From assembly GCA_003669125.1 (NCBI GenBank), contig QWQF01000132.1, forward strand, positions 1 through 52,366: a stretch of 52,366 nt of DNA. Reading direction: 5' to 3'. The notes under the pieces were generated by a model. It worked only from the letters and a program-made list of their open reading frames with translations, searched no databases and was not told where the DNA came from. This DNA is from Planctomycetota bacterium. GTDB taxonomy: Bacteria > Planctomycetota > Planctomycetia > Planctomycetales > Planctomycetaceae. Position 1 is the stretch's first letter; each line of letters starts with the position of its first letter. The position numbers and the translations under genes are program-made. Of this stretch, positions 7,972-17,829 are shown one piece after another.

Positions 7972-10862
7972 TTCGCGTTGGCTCGCGCGACCTGTCCCGG
8001 TTTGCGGACGATCAATCGCACCGGCTTTGACGCTTGATTCCCTTCTTGCTGTGAGATGCCGTAGATCAGACGTGTCGATTCCGGTACCCAGCTTGATGCC
8101 GTGAGGAAGATTTGGCGTTCGGTCTCTCCCTGCCGAATCATCACGCCGCTGAGTCCGATGTTGTCCACGATGACGCCGTGCGGCAGATTGTCGATGTCGA
8201 AGCGTTGCTCGTTGTTGAACTTGTCGGCTCGCTCAATTCGCAGCATCGCGGTGATTGTCGTGCCGGGAGCGATGACCAGTTCCGGAATGCCGTCTGGTGT
8301 TGCCGGCGAGTCGGCGGGTGGAGCGGGTTTATTTTCCTCGGCCTTGAGCGGCTGTTGGTCGGGTTTGAGGAAGACGGCGAACTTCGGCTTGTCGGCCAGC
8401 TTGATCTCACCGAGCGTGCCGGCCTCTTTTGTGACGGCTTGTCCGTGAATGGTTGCTGTCGCGGTGAGCTTCACGTTGGCCCAGGCTTCCTTCGGCGGAG
8501 CTTTTTCTTTGGCATCCAGCGAGGTGCTCAAGACCGCGCGGGCTTGCAGGTGCCCGGCTTGAATGACGGTCGGCGTGGAAATCGAAAAGCCTTCGGGCAG
8601 TCCCGCGACATCGAAGCGGACGTCACCGTCAAAGCCGTCGCTGCGTTCGATTTGAAAAGTAACTCGCGTGCCGCTGGTGGCGGCGACCGTCGCGTCTTTG
8701 CCTCCGACAAGTGATGGCGTGAAATCGGGTTTCGGCGCTCGAAGTGTCAGCGAGTACTCGTGTTTGTCGCCCCCGAAACCGCGTGTGTCGATGACTTTGA
8801 CGAGGTACGTTCCATCGGCTGGAACCGTGAATCGCAAGCGGCTGTCATTGCCGAGTTTTCGTTCGCCGTCGTCATCGTTTTCGAAATTCAGCGGGAAGAT
8901 CGGCAAGCCGTTGTCGATCAATTTCGTACCGACGGGATACGGTTCGACGATGTAGCACACCTCGTCGAGCGCATGGATCGTCGCGCTGGTGTCGAAGTAG
9001 TCGAGTCGTTTGCCGCCGTTGGCGTACATCTGCATTCCGGAGTCCGGGCCTTGCGGCATCCGGAACGTCTTCAGCACTTCGCCGCCGATGTACAGGAATT
9101 GGTTGAGGTCCATCTCCTCCCAGTTTTTCAGGCGGATGTCCGGACCGTTCGAGTCGATTGGTCGGAACTCGCTGTACGTCTCGCGCACCGCCTGCAGCAC
9201 GAACCGCTGCACCGGCCGGCCATCGGGAGTGAGCACTTCCAACTTTGTGTCCGCCAGCGAACCCTTGCGAGCGGCGTTCGTTTCGAGCATCCAGACTTGC
9301 CCTGCTTTGGCCTCGAAGCGGAAGAGGTCGCGATCTCCCGCCGCCGCGAACTTGCCGTTGACGGTCGCTGGCAGCGAGATCGCTTGTGCTTGAGCGAACG
9401 CATCGTTCGGTTCGACTTCGTCAACGGTCTGCATCGGGGCCGACTCGCTGCCGAGCGGCGGAATTGGATCGCCCGTCAGCGGCGTCGAGGTGACGAGTCC
9501 TGCGCCGGCGTTCGCGATCGGGTACGACTGCAACGATCCATCCAAGCGGCCGATCAGCAGCGTCGAACTGTCCGGCGCGATCGCCAATGCCTGCGGCCAA
9601 TCGGGCTGCGTCTCCAAAACCTTGAGTTGCGTGAACGACTGCGTCTCCCACAACTTGATGCGCCGATCCTCGGCCGACGAGACCAACGTCTTTCCATCCG
9701 GCGAGAAGACGAGCTTGAGAATGCCCCCTTCGTGAGCGTACCGCGCGAAGGCGATCGGGTTCGTCCCTTCTTTGCCTCCGGCCGTGATGTCCCAAACGCG
9801 AATCCGCTTGTCGACGCCCCCCGCCACGATCCGCTTGCCGTCGAGACTGAACGCAACCGCGTACTGTTCTTTCTCTGGTTGATTGAGCGTGTCGAGCCGT
9901 TCTCCGGTTGTGACGTTCCACAACTTCACCGTTCGGTCGCCGGATGCACTCGCCAGAATCTGGCCGTTCGGATGAAACGCAATGTCGTACACCGCGTCGT
10001 TGTGACCGTGCAGCGTCCGCACCTCCGCGCCGGTCTCGACGTTCCAGAGCTTGACCTTCTGGTCATAGCTCCCCGTCGCGAGCAGCTTGCCGTCAGGACT
10101 CAATTCCGCCGCGTAGATCGCGTCGCGATGTCCTTGAATCGTTCGGATCAGCGAACCGTCGGACGTCTTGAAGAGTCGCACTTCGCCGAAGACTCCCGGT
10201 TCACCCGCCGCGACGAAAACCATGCTCGCGTCCGCCGAGAAGCCGACATCGTTCATCACGCCACGCAAACCAGACAACGGTTGAACGGACTTGTCCGGTC
10301 CCCTCTCTCTTGGGGAGAGGGCTAGGGTGAGGGCCGCATTTCCAGAAAACGCGTCCACGCCACCTTGCCGAGCCACTGCCACATGCTGTCCATCGCGCGA
10401 CCAAGCGATCGCCTGAATCGGTTGCCGCACCTGCCCCTTGGTCGCAATCTTCGGCGTGACGAGCAATGTCGGATCGGGAGCTTTTCCGCTCGGCCCTTTC
10501 GCCCCGGCGTCGATCCACGCCTTGAGAATTGCGATCTCGTCAGCCTTCGGTCCCTCATTTCCCTCCGGCGGCATCACCGGTTTGATCTTCTTTTCAATGC
10601 TGAGCACCAACCGGCTGAGGTCGCTCTTGCTGGGAACGATGACAGCCCCGCGCTTGCCACCTTTCAGCGCCGCGTCAAACGACTCCAGGATTAGACCGCC
10701 TTCTTTCTCGTCGGCGTTGTGGCAGCCGTTGCAGTACTTCTTGAAGATCGGAGCCACCTGCGTGTTGAAATCCGGGCCTGTCGGTTTGGCGCCGTCGGCC
10801 ATCACCGTCGCTGAGGCCAGAACGCCAAACAAAATCCACACTCGCAATGAGATCGTGCGCAT
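7968..10862 (-). CDS. Exported PSCyt1 cytochrome - WD40 beta-propeller - PPC protein
   Basis: 964 residues with a signal peptide (MRTISLRVWILFGVLASATV). A PSCyt1 module (about 30-125) has one heme site, CNGCH, and MPPEGNEG. A WD40 propeller follows (about 145-460), with blades such as LSPDGKLLATGSYDQKVKLW and ASASGDRTVKLWN. Next comes a PPC-type domain (EVEPNDAFAQAQ... about 485-570) and beta-sandwich regions to the end. The layout suggests a cell-surface or periplasmic c-type cytochrome whose propeller binds a partner (inference). Residues about 176-188 (ALTLALSPRERG) are not propeller sequence; they are the translation of an intergenic-type repeat that entered the frame. The gene converges with the small membrane protein gene, overlapping it by 3 bp. 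Confidence 0.86.
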   Translation of the reverse strand: MRTISLRVWILFGVLASATVMADGAKPTGPDFNTQVAPIFKKYCNGCHNADEKEGGLILESFDAALKGGKRGAVIVPSKSDLSRLVLSIEKKIKPVMPPEGNEGPKADEIAILKAWIDAGAKGPSGKAPDPTLLVTPKIATKGQVRQPIQAIAWSRDGQHVAVARQGGVDAFSGNAALTLALSPRERGPDKSVQPLSGLRGVMNDVGFSADASMVFVAAGEPGVFGEVRLFKTSDGSLIRTIQGHRDAIYAAELSPDGKLLATGSYDQKVKLWNVETGAEVRTLHGHNDAVYDIAFHPNGQILASASGDRTVKLWNVTTGERLDTLNQPEKEQYAVAFSLDGKRIVAGGVDKRIRVWDITAGGKEGTNPIAFARYAHEGGILKLVFSPDGKTLVSSAEDRRIKLWETQSFTQLKVLETQPDWPQALAIAPDSSTLLIGRLDGSLQSYPIANAGAGLVTSTPLTGDPIPPLGSESAPMQTVDEVEPNDAFAQAQAISLPATVNGKFAAAGDRDLFRFEAKAGQVWMLETNAARKGSLADTKLEVLTPDGRPVQRFVLQAVRETYSEFRPIDSNGPDIRLKNWEEMDLNQFLYIGGEVLKTFRMPQGPDSGMQMYANGGKRLDYFDTSATIHALDEVCYIVEPYPVGTKLIDNGLPIFPLNFENDDDGERKLGNDSRLRFTVPADGTYLVKVIDTRGFGGDKHEYSLTLRAPKPDFTPSLVGGKDATVAATSGTRVTFQIERSDGFDGDVRFDVAGLPEGFSISTPTVIQAGHLQARAVLSTSLDAKEKAPPKEAWANVKLTATATIHGQAVTKEAGTLGEIKLADKPKFAVFLKPDQQPLKAEENKPAPPADSPATPDGIPELVIAPGTTITAMLRIERADKFNNEQRFDIDNLPHGVIVDNIGLSGVMIRQGETERQIFLTASSWVPESTRLIYGISQQEGNQASKPVRLIVRKPGQVARANAN
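10297..10336. repeat. Dispersed palindromic repeat inside the WD40 gene
   Basis: CCCTCTC (10301-10307) and GAGAGGG (10315-10321) form a hairpin, followed by GCTAGGGTGAGGGCCG. Read on the coding strand the element gives ALTLALSPRERG, a translation product I recognise from similar repeats mis-annotated as protein in many bacterial genomes. It keeps the frame open and lies between propeller blades. Confidence 0.75.
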
Positions 10863-10971
10863 GATCGTTCAATTCCACGGGTCGCCTGAAGGATGTTTCT
10901 CGCGGCCAGAATCCGCGGCCGGAGATGATATCGAGACGCTGGCCTGGGGAGGAACACGCGAGGCTTCGGAT

Positions 10972-11043
10972 TTGAAACGCAGAGAACGCAGAGTTGAAGC
11001 CCGCAGAGATTGCGGGGGAACCTTTGCCGACTCTGCGTTTCAA
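10972..11043. repeat. Intergenic inverted repeat, AACGCAGAG type
   Basis: Perfect 13-bp arms TTGAAACGCAGAG (10972-10984) and CTCTGCGTTTCAA (11031-11043) flank an inner hairpin CCGCA-GAGAT-TGCGG (11001-11015). The left side also carries a tandem AACGCAGAG. It sits between the DUF58 gene end and the WD40 gene start, both on the minus strand. Confidence 0.7.
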
Positions 11044-11072
11044 AAAGCTGCACAAGTCCGCTCTCAAATCAC

Positions 11073-11996
11073 TCAGTGCCGGACCATCCCGATGCGGTGG
11101 TGCATGTAGGCCAGCAGGACGGCGTCGATGTGCTCGCTGGTGCGGATCGTGCGGTAGTCGATGGTTTGCTGGGCACAGAAGCGGCGGAGTTCATCCAAGT
11201 ACGACTGCATCGCGGCGAGATAGCCTTCACGCAGCGAGCGCGGATCGCACAACACATCGCCGAGTTCTTCCATCCCCTCGAACTTCGTCGTGCCAGTGAA
11301 GTTGAAGTCGAGTTCCTCGTCGTCGAGCACATGAAACACGAGCACGTCATGGCCTCGGTGGCGGAGCAGTTTCAATCCCTTGAACAAACCGGGACGTGGC
11401 ACGAGCAGATCGGAGATCAACACGATCATGCCTCGGCGACCTTGAGCCTCGGCGACATGGCGGAGCACGTCAAAAATGTCCGTCTTCTGTTTTGGTTCCT
11501 CAGCTTCGAGGGCCAGCAAGATGTCGTTGAGGTGCGTCCGTTTGCTGTGCGGCGGGATTTGCGTGCGGATGGCCTCATCGAATGCGACCAGCCCGACCGA
11601 GTCCTGTTGCCTCAGCAGCAAATAGGCCAGCGTCGCGGCCGTCGTACAGGCGTAGTCGTACTTCGTCGCCAGCCCGTGCGGCGAGCGTCCCGCTCCGCTG
11701 CCAAACCGCATCGACTCGCTGAGGTCCACGATCAGTGTCGTCCGCAGGTTCGTGTCTTCCTCGTAGAGCTTCACATAAACCTTGTCGGTCTTCGACCAGA
11801 CCTTCCAGTCGATGCGCCGCACGTCGTCACCAGGGACGTACTCGCGATGCTGCACGAATTCGACCGACTGCCCGAAGTACGGACTGCGATGCCCGCCGGA
11901 CAAAAAGCCTTCGACGATCTGCCGCGCCTGGATTTCCAAACGAGCGACTCGCGAGATGACTTCCGGACGCAAATGTTTGTGAGAGGTCGTGGGCAC
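11073..11996 (-). CDS. DUF58-domain protein (VWA-like), partner of MoxR ATPase
   Basis: 307 residues from a GTG start. The DUF58 signature is clear ([20 protein letters not shown], about residues 50-70), followed by a von Willebrand A-like fold with the metal-site-like DLSES near residue 93. No membrane segment is visible. DUF58 proteins are typically encoded right after a MoxR AAA+ ATPase, and here the gene begins 33 bp downstream of one on the same strand. Known MoxR-DUF58 pairs act as chaperone-like systems that load cofactors or mature protein complexes; the substrate here is not evident. Confidence 0.9.
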   Translation of the reverse strand: MPTTSHKHLRPEVISRVARLEIQARQIVEGFLSGGHRSPYFGQSVEFVQHREYVPGDDVRRIDWKVWSKTDKVYVKLYEEDTNLRTTLIVDLSESMRFGSGAGRSPHGLATKYDYACTTAATLAYLLLRQQDSVGLVAFDEAIRTQIPPHSKRTHLNDILLALEAEEPKQKTDIFDVLRHVAEAQGRRGMIVLISDLLVPRPGLFKGLKLLRHRGHDVLVFHVLDDEELDFNFTGTTKFEGMEELGDVLCDPRSLREGYLAAMQSYLDELRRFCAQQTIDYRTIRTSEHIDAVLLAYMHHRIGMVRH

Positions 11997-12029
11997 GACT
12001 CGGCCTTCGACGATGGAGAATGATTGTTG

Positions 12030-13091
<1,062 letters not shown>

Positions 13092-13114
13092 GAGCCACCC
13101 AAACTCCTGTTTTT

Positions 13115-13207
13115 CTAACCCGAAGTGTGAGCGAGGGCGAATGCTCACTGACTTCAATTCCCACTAACGCAACAGAAGCGTTCGCCCTCGCTGACGCGTC
13201 GGGTTAG
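13115..13207. repeat. Large palindrome between divergent genes
   Basis: Two 27-bp arms (13115-13141 and 13181-13207), starting CTAACCCGA and ending GGGTTAG, pair with 3 mismatches around a 39-base spacer. It lies between the divergent MoxR (start 13091) and bifunctional nuclease (start 13367) genes, so it is not a terminator between convergent genes. It could influence either promoter or simply be a dispersed element. Confidence 0.8.
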
Positions 13208-13366
13208 TGTTTGAAGGCAAACTCTAGCGGTAGCGCCGAAGTCGGGCAATCAGGCGGCAAACCGGTTGCCCGGTTCTGCAACTCCCCGGGTGACTCGCGC
13301 ATCGTTCGGCCAAAAGCTCTACAATCCCGCCTGACTGACCGGCCAATCAACCGCAAGAGGTGTCCC

Positions 13367-13765
13367 GTGCTCGTGCCGATGGAACTTGCCCGCATCATCA
13401 TCAGCGAACTCAACGATCAGCAGGTGATCTACCTGCGCGAGGTTGACGGCGAGCGGATGTTTCCGATTCTGATCGGCCTGTTCGAGGCGACCAGCATCGA
13501 CCGCCGCATCAAAAAGGAATATCCGCAACGCCCGCTGACTCACGACTTGCTGAAGGCGACGATCGAAGCCCTCGGCGGTGACGCTCAAGACGTGGTGATC
13601 AGCGATCTGCGCGAGCACACCTACTTCGCCAAAATCCGAGTGCATCGCGCCGGCGACGTGATCGAAATCGACAGCCGTCCCAGCGACGCGATCGCCTTGG
13701 CGGTCCACTACGATCCGCACCTGCCGATCTATGTGGACTCCGACGTGGTGGAACAAGTCCTGTGA
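13367..13765 (+). CDS. Bifunctional nuclease family protein (DUF151)
   Basis: 132 residues from a GTG at 13367, chosen because AAGAGG lies 6-7 bases upstream and the product MLVPMELARIIISE has the expected N-terminus; the ATG at 13379 is an alternative. The DUF151/BFN core is complete: QQVIYLREVDGERMFPILIG, the IDRRI segment, AQDVVISDLREHTYFAKI and the conserved SRPSDAIALAV. The family is named for combined RNase and DNase activity described in plants; bacterial roles are not settled. It is followed by a palindrome and the NUDIX gene on the same strand. Confidence 0.9.
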   Translation: MLVPMELARIIISELNDQQVIYLREVDGERMFPILIGLFEATSIDRRIKKEYPQRPLTHDLLKATIEALGGDAQDVVISDLREHTYFAKIRVHRAGDVIEIDSRPSDAIALAVHYDPHLPIYVDSDVVEQVL

Positions 13766-13769
13766 CGAG

Positions 13770-13849
13770 GGGAGGGCGAGGCTCGCGCCGAGCCGCCTCT
13801 GTCGCCGGACACGATCGCTATTCCGGCTTGGCGGGGGCCTCGCCCTCCC
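13770..13849. repeat. Intergenic palindrome, GGGAGGGCGAGGC type
   Basis: Arms of 26 bp (13770-13795 and 13824-13849) pair with about 3 mismatches; the outer 13 bp are perfect (GGGAGGGCGAGGC). It fills the space between the nuclease stop and the NUDIX gene, so a hairpin would form in any read-through transcript. Confidence 0.75.
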
Positions 13850-13865
13850 AACCAGATCGAAGAAC

Positions 13866-14366
13866 ATGCCTGAAGAACTCTTCGACATCGTGGATGACCA
13901 AGACCGCGTGATCGGCCAGATGGCTCGATTTGAGGTGCATCGCCGCAAGCTGTTTCACCGCGCCGTCTCGATCTTCGTCTTCGATTCACGAGGGCGATTG
14001 TTGTTGCAGCAGCGATCGGCGACGAAGGACGAGTATCCGCTATGTTACACGTCGTCGGCATCGGGACATGTCTCGGCCGGCGAAGATTATGACGAGACCG
14101 CTCCGCGCGAGATGCAGGAGGAACTCGGATTGACCTCGCCGATCGAACGGCTTGCGAAATTTCCCGCTGGGCCAGAGACGGCCAACGAATTCACCGTTTT
14201 GTACCGCACCGTGACCGACGCGCCGCCGCAATTTGATCCCATCGAGATCGCGGGCGGTGCGTTCTACGAATTGGCCGAGATCGCCGAGTGGCTCGCGCGG
14301 ACACCGGAACAATTCTCGCCGCCGTTCCGCATCGCTTTCGAGTGGTATCGAGCCAACGCATCCTGA
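13866..14366 (+). CDS. NUDIX hydrolase (YfcD/isopentenyl-diphosphate-isomerase-like)
   Basis: 166 residues from the ATG at 13866. The Nudix box is intact: G-x5-E-x7-REMQEELGL, beginning at GHVSAGE. The N-terminus, with FDIVDDQDRVIG and HRRKLFHRAVSIFVF, matches the YfcD-like subgroup related to type I IDP isomerases, which hydrolyse nucleoside or isoprenoid diphosphates. The substrate cannot be told from sequence. The gene is followed after 18 bp by the metallohydrolase gene. Confidence 0.88.
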   Translation: MPEELFDIVDDQDRVIGQMARFEVHRRKLFHRAVSIFVFDSRGRLLLQQRSATKDEYPLCYTSSASGHVSAGEDYDETAPREMQEELGLTSPIERLAKFPAGPETANEFTVLYRTVTDAPPQFDPIEIAGGAFYELAEIAEWLARTPEQFSPPFRIAFEWYRANAS

Positions 14367-14384
14367 ATCGCCAAGGAGTTGCTC

Positions 14385-15977
14385 ATGTCGTTGCGTCATC
14401 GGTTCGCTGTGCTGATCTTTGTCTGCTTGCTCGGCCGCACCTTCTCAGCGGAACCGTCCGCCGTTCCATTGCGAGGTGAGATTCGCGATGCCGAATCTGG
14501 ACAACTGCTGCCGGCTCGGCTTTACATCCAGTCGGCGGACGGAACGAAATGGTTCTTCGCGAAGTCGGCCGATGCGAAAGGCTCGGCACTGGTTTACGAC
14601 AAGGCACGCGACCAAAAAAGTGTCGAGAAACACACGACGCTGTCGGCGCATCCGTTCGTCGCCGAATTGCCTCCGGGCAAATACTCGCTGACCGTTGAAC
14701 GCGGCAAGGAGTATCTGACCGCGACGAAAGAGGTCGAAGTCGGCACGCAGTCGCTCGACGTGAAGATCGAACTGCGGCGTTGGATCAACATGGCCGAGCG
14801 GGGCTGGTATTCCGGCGACACGCACGTCCATCGAGCGATCTCAGAGTTGTCGAACGTCGCGTTGGCCGAAGACCTCAACGTCGTTTATCCGATGTCGCAG
14901 TGGGTCACTGTGACGCACACGCTGCCGGAGAAAGGCCGCGTCGATCCGCAGCCGATCCCGACTGCTCCGATCTTCGCCGATCCGACGCACGCCATCGTGC
15001 CGTTCAACACCGAGTACGAAATCTTCTCGGTCGGTCCGAAGCGGCATACGCTCGGTGCGGTGCTGATTCTCGGCCAGAAGGGGCCGCTCAAGCTCGGCAT
15101 CCCGCCACTCAAGGCCGTGGCCGAAGAGGCTCACCGGCAAGGCGGGCTGCTCGATCTCGAAAAGCACTCGTGGGCCTGGACGCCGATCATCGCGCCGGTG
15201 ATGAAGGCGGACCTGTACCCGCTGTCCAACAATCACATCTGGCGCACCGAGTTCGCCTTCAAGTCGTGGACCATCGAAAACAACTGGCGCGACAACCCGC
15301 GCATCGAGACCGACAAAGACGGCTTCACCGAACTCGGCTGGCTGCACTTCGGCTGGGAGCAGTACTACGCGATGCTCAACTGCGGCCTGCGTATGCGCCC
15401 AACTGCGGGCACAGCGAATGGCGTGCATCCCGTCCCGGCTGGCTTCAGCCGAGTCTACGTCGATCTCGGCAACGAAAAACTCACACCCGAACTCTGGCAG
15501 AAGCGGCTCAATGAAGGACGCAGCTTCGTGACGACGGGACCGATGATTGAATTCCAATCGGAACGGGTTGGCTCGAACCACGAACTGGGAATCAGCTTTC
15601 GCATTTCGTCCCAATACCCGCTCGTCAAGATCGAGCAGATCAAGGACGGCGAGGTTTGGCATTCGATTCCGTTGACCGAGCCATACTTGAGTGCTCACAG
15701 ACTCGACTGGACAATCGCGGGCAACCAATCGCAATGGGTTGCGGTTCGATGTTTTGAGCAGCTTCCCAACGGCCGTGTGCGTTTTGCACACACAGCACCG
15801 CTTTATTTCGATGTTCCGAAGAGATCGGTGCAACCGCGCCGCGATCAGGTCCGCTACTTGATCCAGCGTTGCGAAGAAGAAATCGCTCGCAACAAAGAGG
15901 TGCTCAGCGACGCCGAACTGGCCGAGTACCGTGAGGCGTTGGAGTTCTATCGCGGCAAGTTGGAGACGGCACGGTGA
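14385..15977 (+). CDS. Secreted CehA/McbA-like (PHP superfamily) metallohydrolase
   Basis: 530 residues from the ATG at 14385, with AAGGAG 6 bases upstream; a TTG 6 bp earlier is rejected. A signal peptide (MSLRHRFAVLIFVCLLG) is followed by a carboxypeptidase-regulatory-like beta domain (about 25-130: LRGEIRDAESGQLLPARLYI). The metallohydrolase domain follows, opening with the metal motif WYSGDTHVHR (about 145). Later ligands are plausible at EKHSW, and the family's C-terminal NEGRSFVTTGP is present. CehA-type enzymes hydrolyse carbamates or esters by metal catalysis; many planctomycete paralogues are uncharacterised. Export and the beta domain imply a periplasmic or surface location. Confidence 0.78.
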   Translation: MSLRHRFAVLIFVCLLGRTFSAEPSAVPLRGEIRDAESGQLLPARLYIQSADGTKWFFAKSADAKGSALVYDKARDQKSVEKHTTLSAHPFVAELPPGKYSLTVERGKEYLTATKEVEVGTQSLDVKIELRRWINMAERGWYSGDTHVHRAISELSNVALAEDLNVVYPMSQWVTVTHTLPEKGRVDPQPIPTAPIFADPTHAIVPFNTEYEIFSVGPKRHTLGAVLILGQKGPLKLGIPPLKAVAEEAHRQGGLLDLEKHSWAWTPIIAPVMKADLYPLSNNHIWRTEFAFKSWTIENNWRDNPRIETDKDGFTELGWLHFGWEQYYAMLNCGLRMRPTAGTANGVHPVPAGFSRVYVDLGNEKLTPELWQKRLNEGRSFVTTGPMIEFQSERVGSNHELGISFRISSQYPLVKIEQIKDGEVWHSIPLTEPYLSAHRLDWTIAGNQSQWVAVRCFEQLPNGRVRFAHTAPLYFDVPKRSVQPRRDQVRYLIQRCEEEIARNKEVLSDAELAEYREALEFYRGKLETAR

Positions 15978-15989
15978 CGCTGCGTTGAC

Positions 15990-17612
15990 TCACTCCGCCT
16001 TCTGCGCCGACTCTGGAATCGGCACGAGCGTTCGGAAGTGAAAGCCATCGACTCGGCTGACGGTGGCGGTGCAGACGATCGCTTGCAGCAGCAACAGTAG
16101 CAGCCAACCGTGAGACGGTGTGCCGGCGTATTCGGGCAGCGTTTGCCCGGGGCCGTTGACGATCTTGGCACTGATTTCCGGCTCGCGCCCGCAGACCCAC
16201 AGCAGCCAGGGCATCAGGAAGATCCAGAGCCGCGCCGCCTCGCCGGAGCTCTTGCCGCTCAGCCACAGGACGAGCAACGTCACCAGACACCACAGTTGAA
16301 AGCTCGCCAAAGAACGGCCGGAACGCAGGCAGCCTTTGGTGCTCGTCAACCAATTCGTCACCGCGAACAGAAACACCGGAGTGCCGATCGCCAGCGCCAG
16401 TTCGATCGGGTTGACCAACAGCCACGCCGAGTACGTCCGCGAGTACTGCTCGTAGAAGCCGGCGTGATTGCGAAGGTTCTGCAACCACACGGCCGGCAGG
16501 TCGAGCGACGACGTCCAGTAGGCCAGTCCGATTTGAACGGCGAAACTGCCGAGCGCCGCCGCAACACAAGCCACCAGTTGCTTGAGCCGTGTTGTGAGCG
16601 GGTCGGGCGACTCGCCGAACAGACAGTCGGCCAACGTCCAGCACGCGGCAAGGAATGCGACCGGCAACATCGCGAGGCTCAACCGCATTCCGATCGACAT
16701 CACGATGCCAGCCAGCAATCCGTTCGGCCATGAACGGCGCGACCACGCTCGGCCCCATACCGCCAGAAACAGCGTTCCGAAAAACGGCAGCCACAAATCC
16801 GAGACCGGATGAAACACGGCCAACGCAGGAATCAACGGCCAAAAGCAAACGATCCGCCAAGCGGTCTCGCGTCCGCACGTCCGGCGTACCAGACAGAACA
16901 GCGGCACGACGGTACACATCGCCGCCAGCGCGGTCAGCAGTCCCATCAGCCACAACGCCGCTCGGTCCACATCGGTCAGCGGAGCCCCCTTGCCAGCCGA
17001 GATCTTCTCAACCATATCCAACCCAGCACGCACGGACTCCGGCTGATACTCGAGCAGCCAGCCCTGTAGCTTCGGTGAGCGGCGGACGATTCCCTGAACC
17101 GCCTTGTTGAGCTGAATGAATCCCGGAGGATGCGTTCCGAAGTGCAACACGTCCCCCTCACGCATCCGATCGGCATACTTGGCCAGATAGTCCGGCTCCT
17201 GAGCCGCACGCGTTTTCGCTTCGAGGTAGTAATCCTGAAACCCGCGCAGCCACAGCACGCAGCCGGTCTTGCTGAGAGCATTCGGGTCGGGGGGGCACTC
17301 TTGAACGACGCCGTGCCACACGGCCCCGACGACCACCAGCGCCGCGAGCCAGCCGGTCATCTCCCAGCGATTCGCTTCGAGCACTCGGCGATCAGCGAAC
17401 GAGCAGAAGATCAAGTACACGACCGTCGCGCCCCCGGCGATCACCCAGCCGAGCGACATGGTTTTGAATTCGGCATCACTGAACGTGATGCGATCCCAAA
17501 CCCAATTGTCCGACGGCACGCCCAGCGGAATCTCGGATCCCCATAGCAGCCAGATCGTCGCGGCCACGCCGGCCAATTGAGCCAGCCAGAACAGCACCTT
17601 CGTCGCGCGCAT
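15990..17612 (-). CDS. Polytopic membrane protein, possibly glycosyltransferase-39-like
   Basis: 540 residues with about ten hydrophobic helices spread over the whole length and a large extramembrane loop at about 105-205. That loop contains DVLHFGTHPPGF, which resembles the first-loop HPP-type motif of GT39/ArnT-like membrane glycosyltransferases; beyond that I see no decisive catalytic signature. Convergent with the metallohydrolase gene. A planctomycete membrane protein of unknown substrate is the safe description. Confidence 0.65.
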   Translation of the reverse strand: MRATKVLFWLAQLAGVAATIWLLWGSEIPLGVPSDNWVWDRITFSDAEFKTMSLGWVIAGGATVVYLIFCSFADRRVLEANRWEMTGWLAALVVVGAVWHGVVQECPPDPNALSKTGCVLWLRGFQDYYLEAKTRAAQEPDYLAKYADRMREGDVLHFGTHPPGFIQLNKAVQGIVRRSPKLQGWLLEYQPESVRAGLDMVEKISAGKGAPLTDVDRAALWLMGLLTALAAMCTVVPLFCLVRRTCGRETAWRIVCFWPLIPALAVFHPVSDLWLPFFGTLFLAVWGRAWSRRSWPNGLLAGIVMSIGMRLSLAMLPVAFLAACWTLADCLFGESPDPLTTRLKQLVACVAAALGSFAVQIGLAYWTSSLDLPAVWLQNLRNHAGFYEQYSRTYSAWLLVNPIELALAIGTPVFLFAVTNWLTSTKGCLRSGRSLASFQLWCLVTLLVLWLSGKSSGEAARLWIFLMPWLLWVCGREPEISAKIVNGPGQTLPEYAGTPSHGWLLLLLLQAIVCTATVSRVDGFHFRTLVPIPESAQKAE

Positions 17613-17687
17613 CGTCGCTCCTCAACAGTTCAAATCGCCGCTTCATCAGCGGCGCGGGACTCTATCGGAAGACAACCGTGCGACACC

Positions 17688-17745
17688 AGCACGACGCGCG
17701 AGCGAGTGGTTGCATCAGAACGATCACTCGCTCGCGCGTCGTGCT
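17688..17745. repeat. Perfect 21-bp palindrome, AGCACGACGCGC family
   Basis: Arms at 17688-17708 and 17725-17745 are perfect reverse complements (AGCACGACGCGCGAGCGAG...) with a 16-base loop, followed by AATTT. Sister copies are at 27.1 and 28.2 kb. It lies between the divergent membrane-protein and hydrolase genes. Confidence 0.9.
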
Positions 17746-17829
17746 AATTTGCCAGCATACTTTTTCCATGTTGAAACATCTTCCAGTCGCGTGGCACTTG
17801 AAACGCGGACTCGCTCGAATACCCGCCTC

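Noticed and set aside
8760-10325. 521-residue plus-strand open frame opposite the WD40 gene
   Set aside because: Same pattern: composition is that of an antisense shadow, and the real gene on the minus strand has propeller repeats and a heme motif.
10972-11043. CRISPR-like array from the AACGCAGAG repeats
   Set aside because: Only two short adjacent units within an inverted repeat, without spacers of uniform length or cas genes.
13092-13157. N-terminal extension of the MoxR protein
   Set aside because: The 22 codons come from a palindromic repeat, while the ATG at 13091 has a Shine-Dalgarno sequence and gives the normal family start.
14841-15833. 330-residue minus-strand frame opposite the metallohydrolase gene
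   Set aside because: No recognisable domain, and fully contained in the antisense of a well-supported gene with a good ribosome-binding site.
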